From Bdellovibrionaceae bacterium UBA2339 (GTDB taxonomy: Bacteria > Bdellovibrionota > Bdellovibrionia > Bdellovibrionales > JAMPXM01), in assembly GCA_002344785.1 (NCBI GenBank), contig DDUL01000007.1, positions 79,911-143,910 of the forward strand: a stretch of DNA of 64,000 nucleotides, read 5' to 3'. The position numbers were made by a program, and so were the translations under genes. Position 1 is the first letter of the stretch. Every line of letters begins with the position of its first letter. The notes under the pieces are model-generated. The model worked only from the letters and a program-made list of their open reading frames with translations. It was not told the origin of the DNA and ran no database searches. This document shows, in pieces, positions 8,688-18,309 of this stretch.

Positions 8688-9338
8688 ATGCCTTTGCCTT
8701 TTGCCTTCGTGAGCTGGCGATCTCTCGCCATCAGTCTTTGCGCGATCGTTCTTTGCGCGATCAATCTTCACGCGACATCGGCTTGGGCCAAGCCGACGGC
8801 CGCTTCAACCAAAGCCAAAGCAACCTCGGCACAAAACGCGAAAGACCAATCCGAACCAACACACAGCGCCCTTTCGAGTCTTGATCACAATTGTCGTCAC
8901 AATCTGGTGCTGTGGGTGGATCCGGCCACCAATCTCGATTATCCCCAACGAAGCTTAGTCGAAGCCGCGGAACAAATTTTCTGCGCCGATGAAGCTTCGG
9001 AGCGCGAGGCACTTCGCCAACTGCGTGCGCAAATCCGCCAGCGAAAACCAATTTCTTCGATCTCGAATTCTGGCGAAGCTCGACTCATGGTCGTGCCGGT
9101 GAAGTCGCAACGTCGAGGAGCGAAAGCACCACAAGTTTTGACGTTGGACTCGGCCGATGCCTTGGCGTTTGGAAATCGCGGCGAAGTTTTCTATCGACGT
9201 CACATCTATCGAATTGATCGCAAGCTCGTGGAACAAGCCTATCTCCCACTTCGCGATGAGGGAGACTTGCGCCAATCACAAGCCAATGAGCTACGCGAGC
9301 CCTCTCGGCGACCCGCTGCCCTTGATTCCGCGCCATAG
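8688..9338 (+). CDS. Exported hypothetical protein
   Basis: I do not recognise the family. The ATG at 8688 is chosen because it puts a proper signal peptide at the N-terminus (hydrophobic stretch LAISLCAIVLCAINLHATSA, cleavage probably after AWA near residue 34); the open frame extends 60 bases further upstream without a ribosome site. The mature part of about 180 residues is basic, with a Cys pair (HNC near the start, QIFCADEAS later) that could form a disulfide in the periplasm. No repeats or known motif. It follows the HiPIP gene on the same strand but behind a stem-loop, so it is probably a separate unit. Confidence 0.6.
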   Translation: MPLPFAFVSWRSLAISLCAIVLCAINLHATSAWAKPTAASTKAKATSAQNAKDQSEPTHSALSSLDHNCRHNLVLWVDPATNLDYPQRSLVEAAEQIFCADEASEREALRQLRAQIRQRKPISSISNSGEARLMVVPVKSQRRGAKAPQVLTLDSADALAFGNRGEVFYRRHIYRIDRKLVEQAYLPLRDEGDLRQSQANELREPSRRPAALDSAP

Positions 9339-9483
9339 CCCGCTGCGGCATTGGGGAAATGTTTTCAACCGCCTTTCGTGACATTGCTTCAGCCCCCTGA
9401 AGTGAGTTCAACCTGCCTCCAACATAAAGCACCTCACGCTCGGATGTGCTGAGCTGATGAGGTCACCCAGGGGGAGGGTCACT

Positions 9484-10266
9484 ATGGGGAAGAAGTTCAA
9501 CGCAAGTCTGATGGCGGTTCTTTTGATCAGCGCAGGTGGAGCTTCGGCGGCGGAATTCGCAACCGAAGAAACTTTGCGCGCGACCGACTACGGCTTTACG
9601 TCGCCGGTTGAAATGCAAGGCTACTTCGACATCAACGATGTCGAAATCCAAGAAGTGCCCGTGGCCCTTTCGGCCACACAGCTCGAGGCCGCAGGCGTAC
9701 GTCTGGGTGGCGCAAGCGCTGATGAAGGCACGATCTTCGATGCGCTCACAGATGTGATCGTGAACTTTGACGATCCCAAGGCGTGGGCCACGTTGGGCAA
9801 TCGCTTCTGGAAATTGATCAACAACAATCAGCCTGTGGTGAACGTGCGGACGCAAACGGTGACTGTTGTCCCACAAGCGCTCGCACAAAACTGGATGGCG
9901 ATGGAAAACTGGAAGGGTCCTTACTCGCGAAGCTACACAGTTTCCGCGAAGAACCTCTACGGCATCACCGTGATCAGTCACACCTACACCGTGGCCTTCA
10001 ATTATGGCGGACAAGTTAAGGGGCAAGGCGCATTCTTGGCGAACGCGACCATCATCCCCTCGGCTGTGGACGTTGCTTGGGGCTTCACCTTGAACTCTGA
10101 TGTGCAGGTCGGTCAGCCGATCAACACAGGTTCTGCGGCATCGCCGACACCGGGTGTGGATCTCACCGTACAGTGGGAAATGAAATCGATCTTGAAGGTG
10201 ATCCAAGGTCGCGATCAGTTCTTCGTGCGTGGCGATGGCTCCAGCCACCACACGACACTTCGCTAA
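9484..10266 (+). CDS. Exported hypothetical protein
   Basis: The start at 9484 follows an excellent ribosome site (GGGGGAGGG, 6-7 bases upstream) and gives a classic signal peptide (KKFNASLMAVLLISAGGASA, cleavage before EFATEE). The mature protein of about 235 residues is rich in Val, Thr and Asn and strand-like, with no Cys; it may be a secreted beta protein or surface protein. I recognise no domain. It is followed by a strong terminator-like hairpin at 10342, so it is probably a single-gene unit. Confidence 0.7.
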   Translation: MGKKFNASLMAVLLISAGGASAAEFATEETLRATDYGFTSPVEMQGYFDINDVEIQEVPVALSATQLEAAGVRLGGASADEGTIFDALTDVIVNFDDPKAWATLGNRFWKLINNNQPVVNVRTQTVTVVPQALAQNWMAMENWKGPYSRSYTVSAKNLYGITVISHTYTVAFNYGGQVKGQGAFLANATIIPSAVDVAWGFTLNSDVQVGQPINTGSAASPTPGVDLTVQWEMKSILKVIQGRDQFFVRGDGSSHHTTLR

Positions 10267-10341
10267 TTCCTCCAAAGAGTGAGCGGCGCTGGTTTGATCT
10301 TCTGGTTTGATTTTCTGGTGGCCCGCTTCAGCTCACATCGC

Positions 10342-10388
10342 GCCGCTTCGTCGCCCGAGTCTTGGGCGGAAGCGGCGTTGTTGTTTTG
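10342..10388 (+). terminator. Rho-independent-type terminator after the 9484 gene
   Basis: GCCGCTTC (10342-10349) pairs with GAAGCGGC (10369-10376) and CGCCC (10352-10356) with GGGCG (10364-10368), leaving a two-base bulge and a seven-base loop. The stem is followed by GTTGTTGTTTTG. It lies in the 308-base gap between the two exported-protein genes. Confidence 0.75.
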
Positions 10389-10573
10389 AGCCATCCCCCG
10401 CCCACCTCGGTGTTTCGCGCGCTTGAATCCTGGACCTCTGAGTCGCGACTCACGGGATAGTCGCTTGTCAAAGTTCTTTGAACTCGTGACACTTTTTGAG
10501 TTCACAGCTTCAAAATTCAAATCCGCTCCCGCGCTTTGGCGCGAGAGAAGTTCCGCCTGTCGAAAGGATTCAC

Positions 10574-12016
10574 ATGCGTCGCCTCATGTCTCGAATGCAA
10601 ATTGGATTTTCAGGAGTCCGTAGCCTAGGCCTGATCTCGCTTGTGGGCTTAAGCATGGCGGCCGCTCCTCAAGCTCAAGCGTTTTGCGGATTTTACGTCG
10701 CCAAAGCCGACACGCAACTTTTCAACAAGGCCTCGAAAGTCGTCTTGGTTCGCGACGGGGATCGCACCGTATTGACGATGGTGAATGACTTTAAGGGGAA
10801 CATGAAAGAGTTCGCGATGGTGATTCCCGTCCCCACTGTTCTTGAGAAAGAACAAATCAATGTGGGCGACATGAAGTATGTCGATCGCATCGACGCCTTC
10901 ACAGCACCGCGATTGGTGGAATATTTCGACGACAATCCCTGCGATATGATGCTGCAAAAGCGTGAGATGATGGCCGCTCCATCCGCCGCCATGGACATGG
11001 CCGGCGCAGGACCGCGACGTAGCGCTCAGCAACTGGGCGTGACGATCGAAGCCACCTTCACCGTCGGCGAATACGACATCATGATTCTCTCGGCGAAAGA
11101 AAGTACGGGTCTACGCAAGTGGCTCTCGCAAGAGGGCTACAAAGTGACCTCGAAAGCCGACCAAGTCCTTCAATCCTACATCGCTCAGAACTTGAAGTTC
11201 TTTGTGGCCAAAGTGAATCTCAAGGAACAGAGCAAATCCGGTTACACGTATTTGCGTCCGATTCAGATCGCTTACGAATCGCCGCGCTTCATGTTGCCGA
11301 TTCGCCTAGGTACGGTGAATGCGGATGGCGCCCAGGATCTTTTCATCTTTGCGCTGACCAAAACCGGACGCGTTGAATCGACCAACTACCGAACGGCGAA
11401 GATTCCCTCGGATCTGGATATTCCGCTCTACGTGAAAGACAAATTCGCCGACTTTTATAAGTCGATGTTCTCTGAAGCTGTAAAGCGCGAGAGCATGAAG
11501 GCGATGATGCTCGAGTACGCTTGGGATATGGGCTGGTGCGATCCTTGCGCCGCGGATCCGCTCACGAGCGAAGAGCTGCGAAAGCTCGGCGTGTTCTGGG
11601 TCGGCGGACAAGCCGAAGTCGCCGATTCCTCGATGCCCGCTCCCCCTCCGGGCCGACGTCGCCCGATGCCGGTGTTCGTGCCCCCAGGCGGTGGCGCACA
11701 ACCCGTCTACGTGACGCGTTTGCATTTACGCTACACCGGCGAATCTCATCCTGAGGATTTGGTCTTTCAGGAAACCGGCAACAAAGAAAATTTCCAGGGC
11801 CGCTACATCATGCGCCATCCCTTCAAAGGCGAAGCGCGCTGTGAAGCCGCCAGCTCTTACTACGCCAGTCTTCCGCAGCGCTTTGACAACGAGGCCAAGA
11901 ACCTTGCTCGGATCACCGGCTGGGATATCAATCAGATTCGCAAAGACATGAAGCCGCTGCAAAACGCCGACGGCATCAAAGAAGATCAGAAGAAATGGTG
12001 GAAAAAAATCTGGTGA
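10574..12016 (+). CDS. DUF2330 domain-containing exported protein
   Basis: A 480-residue exported protein of the DUF2330 family, whose function is unknown. Signal peptide: SLGLISLVGLSMAAAPQAQA, after which the mature protein opens with FCGFYVAKADTQLFNKAS, the family's hallmark Cys-Gly-Phe start. Then come VVLVRDGDRTVLTMVNDFKG and FAMVIPVP, and a second block YLRPIQIAYESPRFMLPIRLG with its conserved pattern. A proline-rich linker (PAPPPGRRRPMPVF) precedes a C-terminal region with VYVTRLHLRYT. The ATG 10574 has an AAGGA ribosome site; the frame extends upstream without one. The 3' end is convergent with lpd. Confidence 0.9.
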   Translation: MRRLMSRMQIGFSGVRSLGLISLVGLSMAAAPQAQAFCGFYVAKADTQLFNKASKVVLVRDGDRTVLTMVNDFKGNMKEFAMVIPVPTVLEKEQINVGDMKYVDRIDAFTAPRLVEYFDDNPCDMMLQKREMMAAPSAAMDMAGAGPRRSAQQLGVTIEATFTVGEYDIMILSAKESTGLRKWLSQEGYKVTSKADQVLQSYIAQNLKFFVAKVNLKEQSKSGYTYLRPIQIAYESPRFMLPIRLGTVNADGAQDLFIFALTKTGRVESTNYRTAKIPSDLDIPLYVKDKFADFYKSMFSEAVKRESMKAMMLEYAWDMGWCDPCAADPLTSEELRKLGVFWVGGQAEVADSSMPAPPPGRRRPMPVFVPPGGGAQPVYVTRLHLRYTGESHPEDLVFQETGNKENFQGRYIMRHPFKGEARCEAASSYYASLPQRFDNEAKNLARITGWDINQIRKDMKPLQNADGIKEDQKKWWKKIW

Positions 12017-12038
12017 TCCGAATTTTGAGATCGCGCGC

Positions 12039-13457
12039 TCAACCCTGACGCGCGCGCTGATCCACCGCCAAAGCCGCCTCACGCATCACTTCGGAAAGCG
12101 TGGGGTGTCCGTGGAAGCTTCGAGCAATGTCTTCGCTCGAAGCTCCAAACTCCATCGCCACCACGGCCTCAGCAATCATATCTGAAGCTCGCGGACCAAC
12201 GATGTGCACGCCTAAGACACGATCGGTTTTTTGATCCGCGATGATCTTCACCATGCCATCTGTCGAGCCGAGTGCGCGCGCTCGTCCATTGGCGATGAAG
12301 GGAAACTGGCCCACCTTGTAGGCCACGGACTCGGCTTTACATTGCTCTTCGGTCAGGCCCACACTCGCAAGCTCAGGCCAAGTGTAGATCACCGAAGGCA
12401 CGGTCTCATAATTCACGTGACCCGCGCGTCCCGCCAAGATCTCGGCGACGGCCACGCCTTCTTCTTCGGCCTTGTGAGCGAGCATCGGCCCACGAATCAA
12501 ATCGCCGACGGCATAAATCCCCGGTACGTTGGTTTGGAAGTGAGCGTCGACTTCCACGACTCCACGTGAGTCACGTCGCACGCCGACCTCATCCAAGCCC
12601 AAGCCTTCCGCGTAGGCCTTGCGACCGGCCGCCACCAAAACGACATCGCCTTTGAACTCAAGCTTCTTGCCTTGCGCATCTTCGGCCGCGACGGTCACGC
12701 CCGAGGCGCTGGCGTGCACAGCTGACACCTTTGTGCCGAGCGAGAACTTCATGCCTTGCTTTTGAAGAATACGATGCAGCTGTTTGGCGATCCCTTGGTC
12801 ACTCGCGCCGGCAATCATGGGTGCGTACTCGATGACGGTGACCTCGGAACCCAAGCGCATCCACACGGATCCCATCTCAAGACCAATGGCGCCGCCACCG
12901 ATCACCAACATGGACTTAGGAACTTTTTCGAGGGCCAAAGCTTCAGTTGATGAGATCACGCGCTGGCCATCGAATTTCGCAAACGGCAGCTCAACGGGCA
13001 CGGAGCCCGCGGCGAGCACGATCTTTTTCGCCAACAGCGTTTCCTCACCGCCCGCATTGAGTTTCACACTCACTTCACCGGACTTCTTGAGCCGACCTGT
13101 GCCCTGAATCACGGTGATCTTGTTTTTCTTCATCAAGAAGGCCACGCCATCGGTGAGCCCCTTCACCACGGCGTCTTTGCGCTTCATCATTTGCGGCAAA
13201 TCCAGTTCGACTTTGCTGAGCTTCAGTCCATGTGACTCAAACTCGCCATGCGAGGCCATGGCAAAGTGCTCACTCGAATCCAACAGTGCCTTGGAGGGAA
13301 TGCAGCCAACATTGAGACAAGTCCCGCCCAGTGTTGGACGCTTCTCCACAATCGCGGTCTTCAAACCAAGTTGGGCGGCGCGGATCGCGCCTGTGTATCC
13401 CGCCGGACCACCACCGATAAACACAACGTCATAAGAGTTCGAATTGGGCTGACTCAA
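12039..13457 (-). CDS. lpdA: Dihydrolipoyl dehydrogenase (E3)
   Basis: A flavoprotein that reoxidises the dihydrolipoyl groups of E2 with NAD+. The sequence has the FAD-binding GGGPAGYTGAIRAAQLG, the redox disulfide in GGTCLNVGCIPSK, the NAD-binding GGGAIGLEMGSVWMRLGSEV, the second FAD motif IYAVGDLI and the C-terminal catalytic SFHGHPTLSEV. TTG 13457 is preferred as the start because GGAGG lies 4 bases upstream and the protein then begins just before SYDVVFIGGG; the open frame extends 42 bases further. It is the third gene of the sucA-sucB-lpd operon, 74 bases after sucB. Confidence 0.95.
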   Translation of the reverse strand: MSQPNSNSYDVVFIGGGPAGYTGAIRAAQLGLKTAIVEKRPTLGGTCLNVGCIPSKALLDSSEHFAMASHGEFESHGLKLSKVELDLPQMMKRKDAVVKGLTDGVAFLMKKNKITVIQGTGRLKKSGEVSVKLNAGGEETLLAKKIVLAAGSVPVELPFAKFDGQRVISSTEALALEKVPKSMLVIGGGAIGLEMGSVWMRLGSEVTVIEYAPMIAGASDQGIAKQLHRILQKQGMKFSLGTKVSAVHASASGVTVAAEDAQGKKLEFKGDVVLVAAGRKAYAEGLGLDEVGVRRDSRGVVEVDAHFQTNVPGIYAVGDLIRGPMLAHKAEEEGVAVAEILAGRAGHVNYETVPSVIYTWPELASVGLTEEQCKAESVAYKVGQFPFIANGRARALGSTDGMVKIIADQKTDRVLGVHIVGPRASDMIAEAVVAMEFGASSEDIARSFHGHPTLSEVMREAALAVDQRARQG

Positions 13458-13531
13458 GTTGCCTCCGCTGAACAAGACCGCGGCCGACACGCACCCCAAG
13501 AGGATGCGGATCGCGTGGCCTTACAAATCGA

Positions 13532-14818
13532 TCAAATTCCTACCAGCAAGCGCGAAGGATCTTCCATGTTTTCTTTCACGCGAACCAAGAACGTGACGGA
13601 TTCCTTTCCGTCAATGATGCGATGATCGTAGCTCAAGGCCACATACATCATGGGTCGAATCTGAATCTCTTTCCCCTTCGGGGTGCTCACGACAATCGGG
13701 CGTTCTTCGATCTTGTGAAGACCCAAGATTCCCGACTGCGGCGGATTGAGGATGGGCGTCGACATCAAGGAGCCGTACACGCCACCGTTTGAAATCGTGA
13801 AGGTTCCGCCTGAAAGATCATCGACAGAGATTTTTCCGTCACGAGCCTTGCCGGCGAAGTTCTTGATCGCGAGCTCGATCTCCGCAATCGACATCTGATC
13901 CGCGTGGCGAATCACGGGAACCATCAGGCCTTTTTCCGTCCCGACGGCGATGCCGATGTTGTAGAAGTCGTTGAAGATCAAATCATGGCCATCGATTTGC
14001 CCGTTCACTTGCGGAATTTCTTTGAGCGCCTCGATCGCGGCCTTCACGAAAAATCCCATGAAACCAAGACCGGTCCCGTATTTTTCTTTGAACTTGTCTT
14101 TGTACTTTTCGCGAATCGCCATGACGGCCGACATGTCGATCTCGTTAAACGTCGTCAAAATCGCAGCCGTGCGCTGAGCCGTCACCAGTCGTTCAGCGAT
14201 TTTCTTACGAATGGTTGTCATCGGCACCCGACGTGATCCACCCGTTGCAGACTTCGCCACACTAGGCAGCACCGCGGAACCAGCTGTTGTGGCCGAGGCC
14301 GGAGCCACAGTCTGAAGACCTGCTGTCGCGCCAAGCCCCCCCACACCGCCTTGGGTTTTGGCTTGCGCTGCGAGCTCTGCATCGTGCTTGGTGATGCGGC
14401 CGTCTTTCCCCGTACCGCGAATGTCTTTGGCGTTCAGTGCGTTTTCATCCACCACGCGACGAACTGCGGGACTGAGCACTTGATCCATCGGAGCTTGCGA
14501 TGCCGCAGGCGCGCGAGTGGGCGTCGGCGCTGAAGTGGTGTCGGTATTTTTGGTGGGCTGCTGAATGCCAGCAGTGGCCACACCTTCAGTGTCCACCATG
14601 GCCACGGTCGCACCGATCTTCACCACGGTGCCTTGATCCACCATGGTCGTGAGCACGCCATCGCTGGGCGCCACGACTTCGACGGACGCCTTATCGGTCT
14701 CAAGCAACAAGATGATCTCATCGCGCTTTACAAACTCACCGGACTTCTTGGTCCACTCGCCGATGGTAGCTTCGGAGATCGACTCACCCACTGCGGGAAC
14801 TTTGATTTCAGTTTTCAT
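13532..14818 (-). CDS. sucB: Dihydrolipoyllysine succinyltransferase, 2-oxoglutarate dehydrogenase E2
   Basis: The E2 core of the 2-oxoglutarate dehydrogenase complex, transferring succinyl groups from lipoyl-lysine to CoA. Domains in order: one lipoyl domain (residues 1-77; lipoylated Lys in ETDKASVEV), an Ala/Pro/Thr-rich linker, a peripheral-subunit-binding domain (SPAVRRVVDENALNAKDIRG, about 117-155), another linker and the catalytic acyltransferase domain (about 195-428) with the active-site SYDHRIIDGKE. At 428 residues it has family length. A GGAG ribosome site precedes the ATG. It lies 12 bases downstream of sucA. Confidence 0.96.
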   Translation of the reverse strand: MKTEIKVPAVGESISEATIGEWTKKSGEFVKRDEIILLLETDKASVEVVAPSDGVLTTMVDQGTVVKIGATVAMVDTEGVATAGIQQPTKNTDTTSAPTPTRAPAASQAPMDQVLSPAVRRVVDENALNAKDIRGTGKDGRITKHDAELAAQAKTQGGVGGLGATAGLQTVAPASATTAGSAVLPSVAKSATGGSRRVPMTTIRKKIAERLVTAQRTAAILTTFNEIDMSAVMAIREKYKDKFKEKYGTGLGFMGFFVKAAIEALKEIPQVNGQIDGHDLIFNDFYNIGIAVGTEKGLMVPVIRHADQMSIAEIELAIKNFAGKARDGKISVDDLSGGTFTISNGGVYGSLMSTPILNPPQSGILGLHKIEERPIVVSTPKGKEIQIRPMMYVALSYDHRIIDGKESVTFLVRVKENMEDPSRLLVGI

Positions 14819-14830
14819 GACGTCATCTCC

Positions 14831-17689
14831 TCACTTCTTCTTTGCCGTGTTCATTGGCGCGCTCTTACTTTTGGCCGTCGCTTGCCGATTGAATGCCGAG
14901 TCCACCAGACCTTTTTGCTCTTCTTGATGGCGCTTCTCGGAGCCAGTCGCGGGGCTTGCTCGCTCGTCGCGACCCGCATACAGCACAGGTACATCCAGCA
15001 TCTCTTGCAGGCGCGGCGCTACAAAAAACCAGGCCCCCATGTTCTTTGGCTCCTCTTGGCACCAAACGACGTCCTCAAGATTCGGATACGAATTGAAAAT
15101 CGGCGTGAGGCGATGCTCAGGCCAAGGATAGAGCTGTTCCACGCGCACCAAAGCGATCTCGGCGGCGGCCTTCGAGTCGGTTTTGGCCACTTCTTCGCGT
15201 CGTGCGAGCAGATCGTAATAAACTTTTCCAGAGCAAAGGATCAATCGCTTCACGCTCTTTTGCGCGGCTGTCGACTTGGTCGACTCATCGGCGATGACTT
15301 CTTGGAAGCTGCCGTTGACGAACGCCTCGATGGGCGAGACCACGCGCGGGTGGCGCAGCAGCGACTTAGGTGACATCACAATCAAAGGCTTGCGGAAATC
15401 GCGCTTCACCTGCCGACGGAGGGCGTGGAAGATTTGTGCGGGTGTGGTCATGTTCACGACCTGCATGTTGTCTTGCGCACAAAGCTGCAAGAAACGCTCA
15501 AGCCGCGCGGATGAATGCTCGGGCCCCTGGCCCTCATAGCCGTGCGGAAGCAAGAGCACCAAGCCCGACATGCGCTGCCACTTCTGTTCAGCTGAACTGA
15601 TGAACTGATCGATGATGATTTGTGCACCGTTGACGAAGTCGCCGAACTGCGCCTCCCAAATGCTGAGGAACGTTGGATCCGATGAGGAGTTGCCGTACTC
15701 AAATCCCATCACCGCGAACTCGGAAAGAAATGAATCGTAAACGCAAAACTCAACTTCCGAGGGGTTGATGGTTCTGAGCGGATCGTACTTCTCGCCGGTC
15801 TTCACGTCGTACCAAGCCGCATGTCGATGCGTGAAGGTACCGCGAATCGCATCCTGACCCGTCAATCGAACCGGAATGCCTTCATGAAGAAGTGTGCCGT
15901 AGCAAAGCATCTCGGCCATGCCCCAATCCACCGCGCCCTCGCCTTGCAACATCGCTCGCCGCGACTCCAAAAGTTTGGCGAGCTTCGGATGCGGATTGAA
16001 GCCGGCGGGTGTTGTGGTCAAGATTTCGCCGGTCTTAAGTAGCGTCTCACGCTTCACTTTGGTGTTGGTGTCCGCGCTGAAGTCTTCAGGCTTGGCGCGA
16101 CGCAAGCCTTTCCACAATCCATCGAAGGCCAGAGGCGCCATCGCCGGCGGATTTTTCTTGGCGGCATCAAGGATGACCTGGAGCTTTTCAATTTTTTGCT
16201 TAAAGACCTTTTCCGGCTCTTCATCCGTGATCACGCCTTCTTTCACCAAGCGCTGAGCGTACAAATCAAATGGCGTGGGATGCTTTTTGATCTTCTCGTA
16301 CATCAGCGGCTGTGTGAACGCTGGCTCATCGCCTTCGTTGTGTCCGAATCGGCGATAGCCGATCATGTTGATGACGATGTCGCGTTTGAACTCTTGGCGG
16401 TAGCGAATCGCAATGCTCATGGCGCGACAGCAAGCCTCGACGTCATCGCCGTTCACATGCAGCACGGGTGCTTGAATGATCTTGGAAATGTCCGAGGCGT
16501 AAGGCGAAGATCTGGCGTTCTCAGGCTTCGTTGTGAAGCCGACTTGGTTATCGAGCACGATGTGCATGACACCGCCGACGGTGTAGGCCGGAAGCTGTGA
16601 CATCTGCAGAGTTTCAGCCACGACACCTTGGCCAGCAAATGCGGCGTCACCATGAATCAAGACCGGCACGACCTTCTTGCGCTCCAACGTATCTTGGCGT
16701 CGGCGCTGCTTGGCGCGTGTCATACCGCAGACAACGGGATTGACGGCTTCAAGATGCGACGGGTTGTACGCCATCGAAGCGTGAACCGGCTTACCGCTCT
16801 TAGACTTCTTATCCGACGAGTAGCCCATGTGATACTTCACATCGCCGTCGAAGAACTTCATGTCGGGACTTTGATAGCCTTCAAACTCCATCAAAATGGT
16901 GTCGGTGGCTTTACCCATAAAGTTCGCCAGCATATTGAGTCGCCCGCGATGGGCCATGCCGACGACAACCTCTTCCATGCCGAGATCCGCACCGACATCC
17001 ACCAAGGTCTCCATCATCGGAATGAGAGAGTCCGTGCCTTCAATCGAAAAACGCTTCTTGCCGACGTAGCGCGTGTGCAAGAACTTCTCAAAGCTCTCCG
17101 TCTTGGCCAACTGGTCAAACACGCGCAGCTTGTCCTCGCGCGAGACCACAGGCAGCGCGTATCTCTGCCCGTCGCGATTCTGTTCCATCTCGTTGATGAA
17201 CCACTGACGAAGCGAAGGTGTGCATTCGGAAAATTGCGCCGAGATGCTGCCGCAGTAGGAGGCGCGAAGATGCGCCAAAATTTCGCGCAGGCTTGCATCT
17301 GGCAAACCCACCACTCGTCCCACGGCGAAACGTTGATCGAGATCAGCTTCGGTGAGGCCAAAGTTATGCAGCTGCAGATCCGGATGGCTTTTCACGCTAT
17401 CGGTGAGCGGATTTAATTTCGCTTCGTAGTGACCGTGATCGCGATAGGCATGGATGAGGCGAAACACATCCATCTCTTTTTCCGACAAGCCGGCTCCCGC
17501 CGTCGGCAAATTCTGACCGAACTCAACGCCCTCAAAGAACAATCGCCAATCGTCGCTGACACTTTGAGGGTCGCGCTTGAAGTTTTGGTACTGCATCTCG
17601 ATGAACTCGAGATTGGGGCGAGTGGCGAAATTAAATGGGCTGCGATCGAATGCGGAAGTTGAATTGGTCGACGAGCTTGATTGGTCCAC
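14831..17689 (-). CDS. sucA: 2-oxoglutarate dehydrogenase E1 component
   Basis: The thiamine-diphosphate-dependent decarboxylase of the TCA cycle complex. At 952 residues it has the usual length. Characteristic blocks: the N-terminal E2-binding helix (LEFIEMQYQNFKRDPQSVS), VVVGMAHRGRLNMLANFMGK, AYNPSHLEAVNPVVCGMTRA, HGDAAFAGQGVVAETL, RRFGHNEGDEPAFTQPLMY and LLPHGYEGQGPEHSSARLER. The start is GTG 17689 with GAGG four bases before it. It is the first gene of the sucA-sucB-lpd operon, whose promoter must lie in the 620-base gap upstream. Confidence 0.97.
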   Translation of the reverse strand: MDQSSSSTNSTSAFDRSPFNFATRPNLEFIEMQYQNFKRDPQSVSDDWRLFFEGVEFGQNLPTAGAGLSEKEMDVFRLIHAYRDHGHYEAKLNPLTDSVKSHPDLQLHNFGLTEADLDQRFAVGRVVGLPDASLREILAHLRASYCGSISAQFSECTPSLRQWFINEMEQNRDGQRYALPVVSREDKLRVFDQLAKTESFEKFLHTRYVGKKRFSIEGTDSLIPMMETLVDVGADLGMEEVVVGMAHRGRLNMLANFMGKATDTILMEFEGYQSPDMKFFDGDVKYHMGYSSDKKSKSGKPVHASMAYNPSHLEAVNPVVCGMTRAKQRRRQDTLERKKVVPVLIHGDAAFAGQGVVAETLQMSQLPAYTVGGVMHIVLDNQVGFTTKPENARSSPYASDISKIIQAPVLHVNGDDVEACCRAMSIAIRYRQEFKRDIVINMIGYRRFGHNEGDEPAFTQPLMYEKIKKHPTPFDLYAQRLVKEGVITDEEPEKVFKQKIEKLQVILDAAKKNPPAMAPLAFDGLWKGLRRAKPEDFSADTNTKVKRETLLKTGEILTTTPAGFNPHPKLAKLLESRRAMLQGEGAVDWGMAEMLCYGTLLHEGIPVRLTGQDAIRGTFTHRHAAWYDVKTGEKYDPLRTINPSEVEFCVYDSFLSEFAVMGFEYGNSSSDPTFLSIWEAQFGDFVNGAQIIIDQFISSAEQKWQRMSGLVLLLPHGYEGQGPEHSSARLERFLQLCAQDNMQVVNMTTPAQIFHALRRQVKRDFRKPLIVMSPKSLLRHPRVVSPIEAFVNGSFQEVIADESTKSTAAQKSVKRLILCSGKVYYDLLARREEVAKTDSKAAAEIALVRVEQLYPWPEHRLTPIFNSYPNLEDVVWCQEEPKNMGAWFFVAPRLQEMLDVPVLYAGRDERASPATGSEKRHQEEQKGLVDSAFNRQATAKSKSAPMNTAKKK

Positions 17690-18309
17690 ACGTCCTCACA
17701 TGTCCGCGTCTTAGAGCTTCGCAAGTCGCGGGAAAAATTTGCGTCTTCGGATTCATCGAAGATCCGCAGTCTTCGGCCGGCGTGGAGCGAACTCAACGCC
17801 GAACAAGCTTCAAGTCTGCAAATCCTCTCGCTTTTTTATACTGCTTTCGCTGGCATTTGGGCAGAGCTTGGACGCTGTATTTCAAAGCTTTATGCTCTTA
17901 GGTCGAGCCTTGCTTCGACGTCGGCCACTCGAGCCGCGACTCTAGTCGCGTAAGAGTGGCGCCAAAGTGGGTTTGCGCCTGTGGCCTCGACCATCTGCAA
18001 TTGGGTCACAGTTGGTGGGTCCGAGCTGTGAGGCATGGGGCGCTTGCGCAGTTTGTGATGCAATTTGCGACATGGGCTCGCTGGAAGTTTAGGCAGTCGA
18101 TCCAAAGCGAGCGCGGGAAAAATGCGTTCGCATTGCTCGTTGCCTCTCAGGCCAAGCGGCGTTACGCCTAGAAGTAGAACCAGAAGCAGAACCAGAAGCA
18201 GAGCCAAAATCAGATCTGGCGCCATGACAGAACTTGATGACAGATCTTTAAAGAGTTGCGCCTGAAATTTGGCCGACTCCAGCCGACTTGATGAACTTCG
18301 GAGGCGCAA
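17690..18309. other. 620-base divergent intergenic region, no convincing gene
   Basis: The gap between the divergent sucA and lgt genes. Open frames here lack ribosome sites and coherent composition; one minus-strand frame reads Leu/Val repeats only because of the local repeat at 18170-18210. A perfect inverted repeat CGCGACT-CT-AGTCGCG lies at 17935-17950, and a T-rich TTTTTTATACT element near 17830 could serve as a -10 region in either direction. The length suggests regulatory content for sucA or an undetected small RNA; nothing more can be supported. Confidence 0.5.
18170..18210. repeat. Short 12-base tandem repeat upstream of lgt
   Basis: About three imperfect copies of AGAAGCAGAACC-type units (AGAAGTAGAACC, AGAAGCAGAACC, AGAAGCAGAGCC) in the non-coding gap, roughly 100 bases before the lgt start. 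It has the look of a slippage repeat. Confidence 0.7.
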
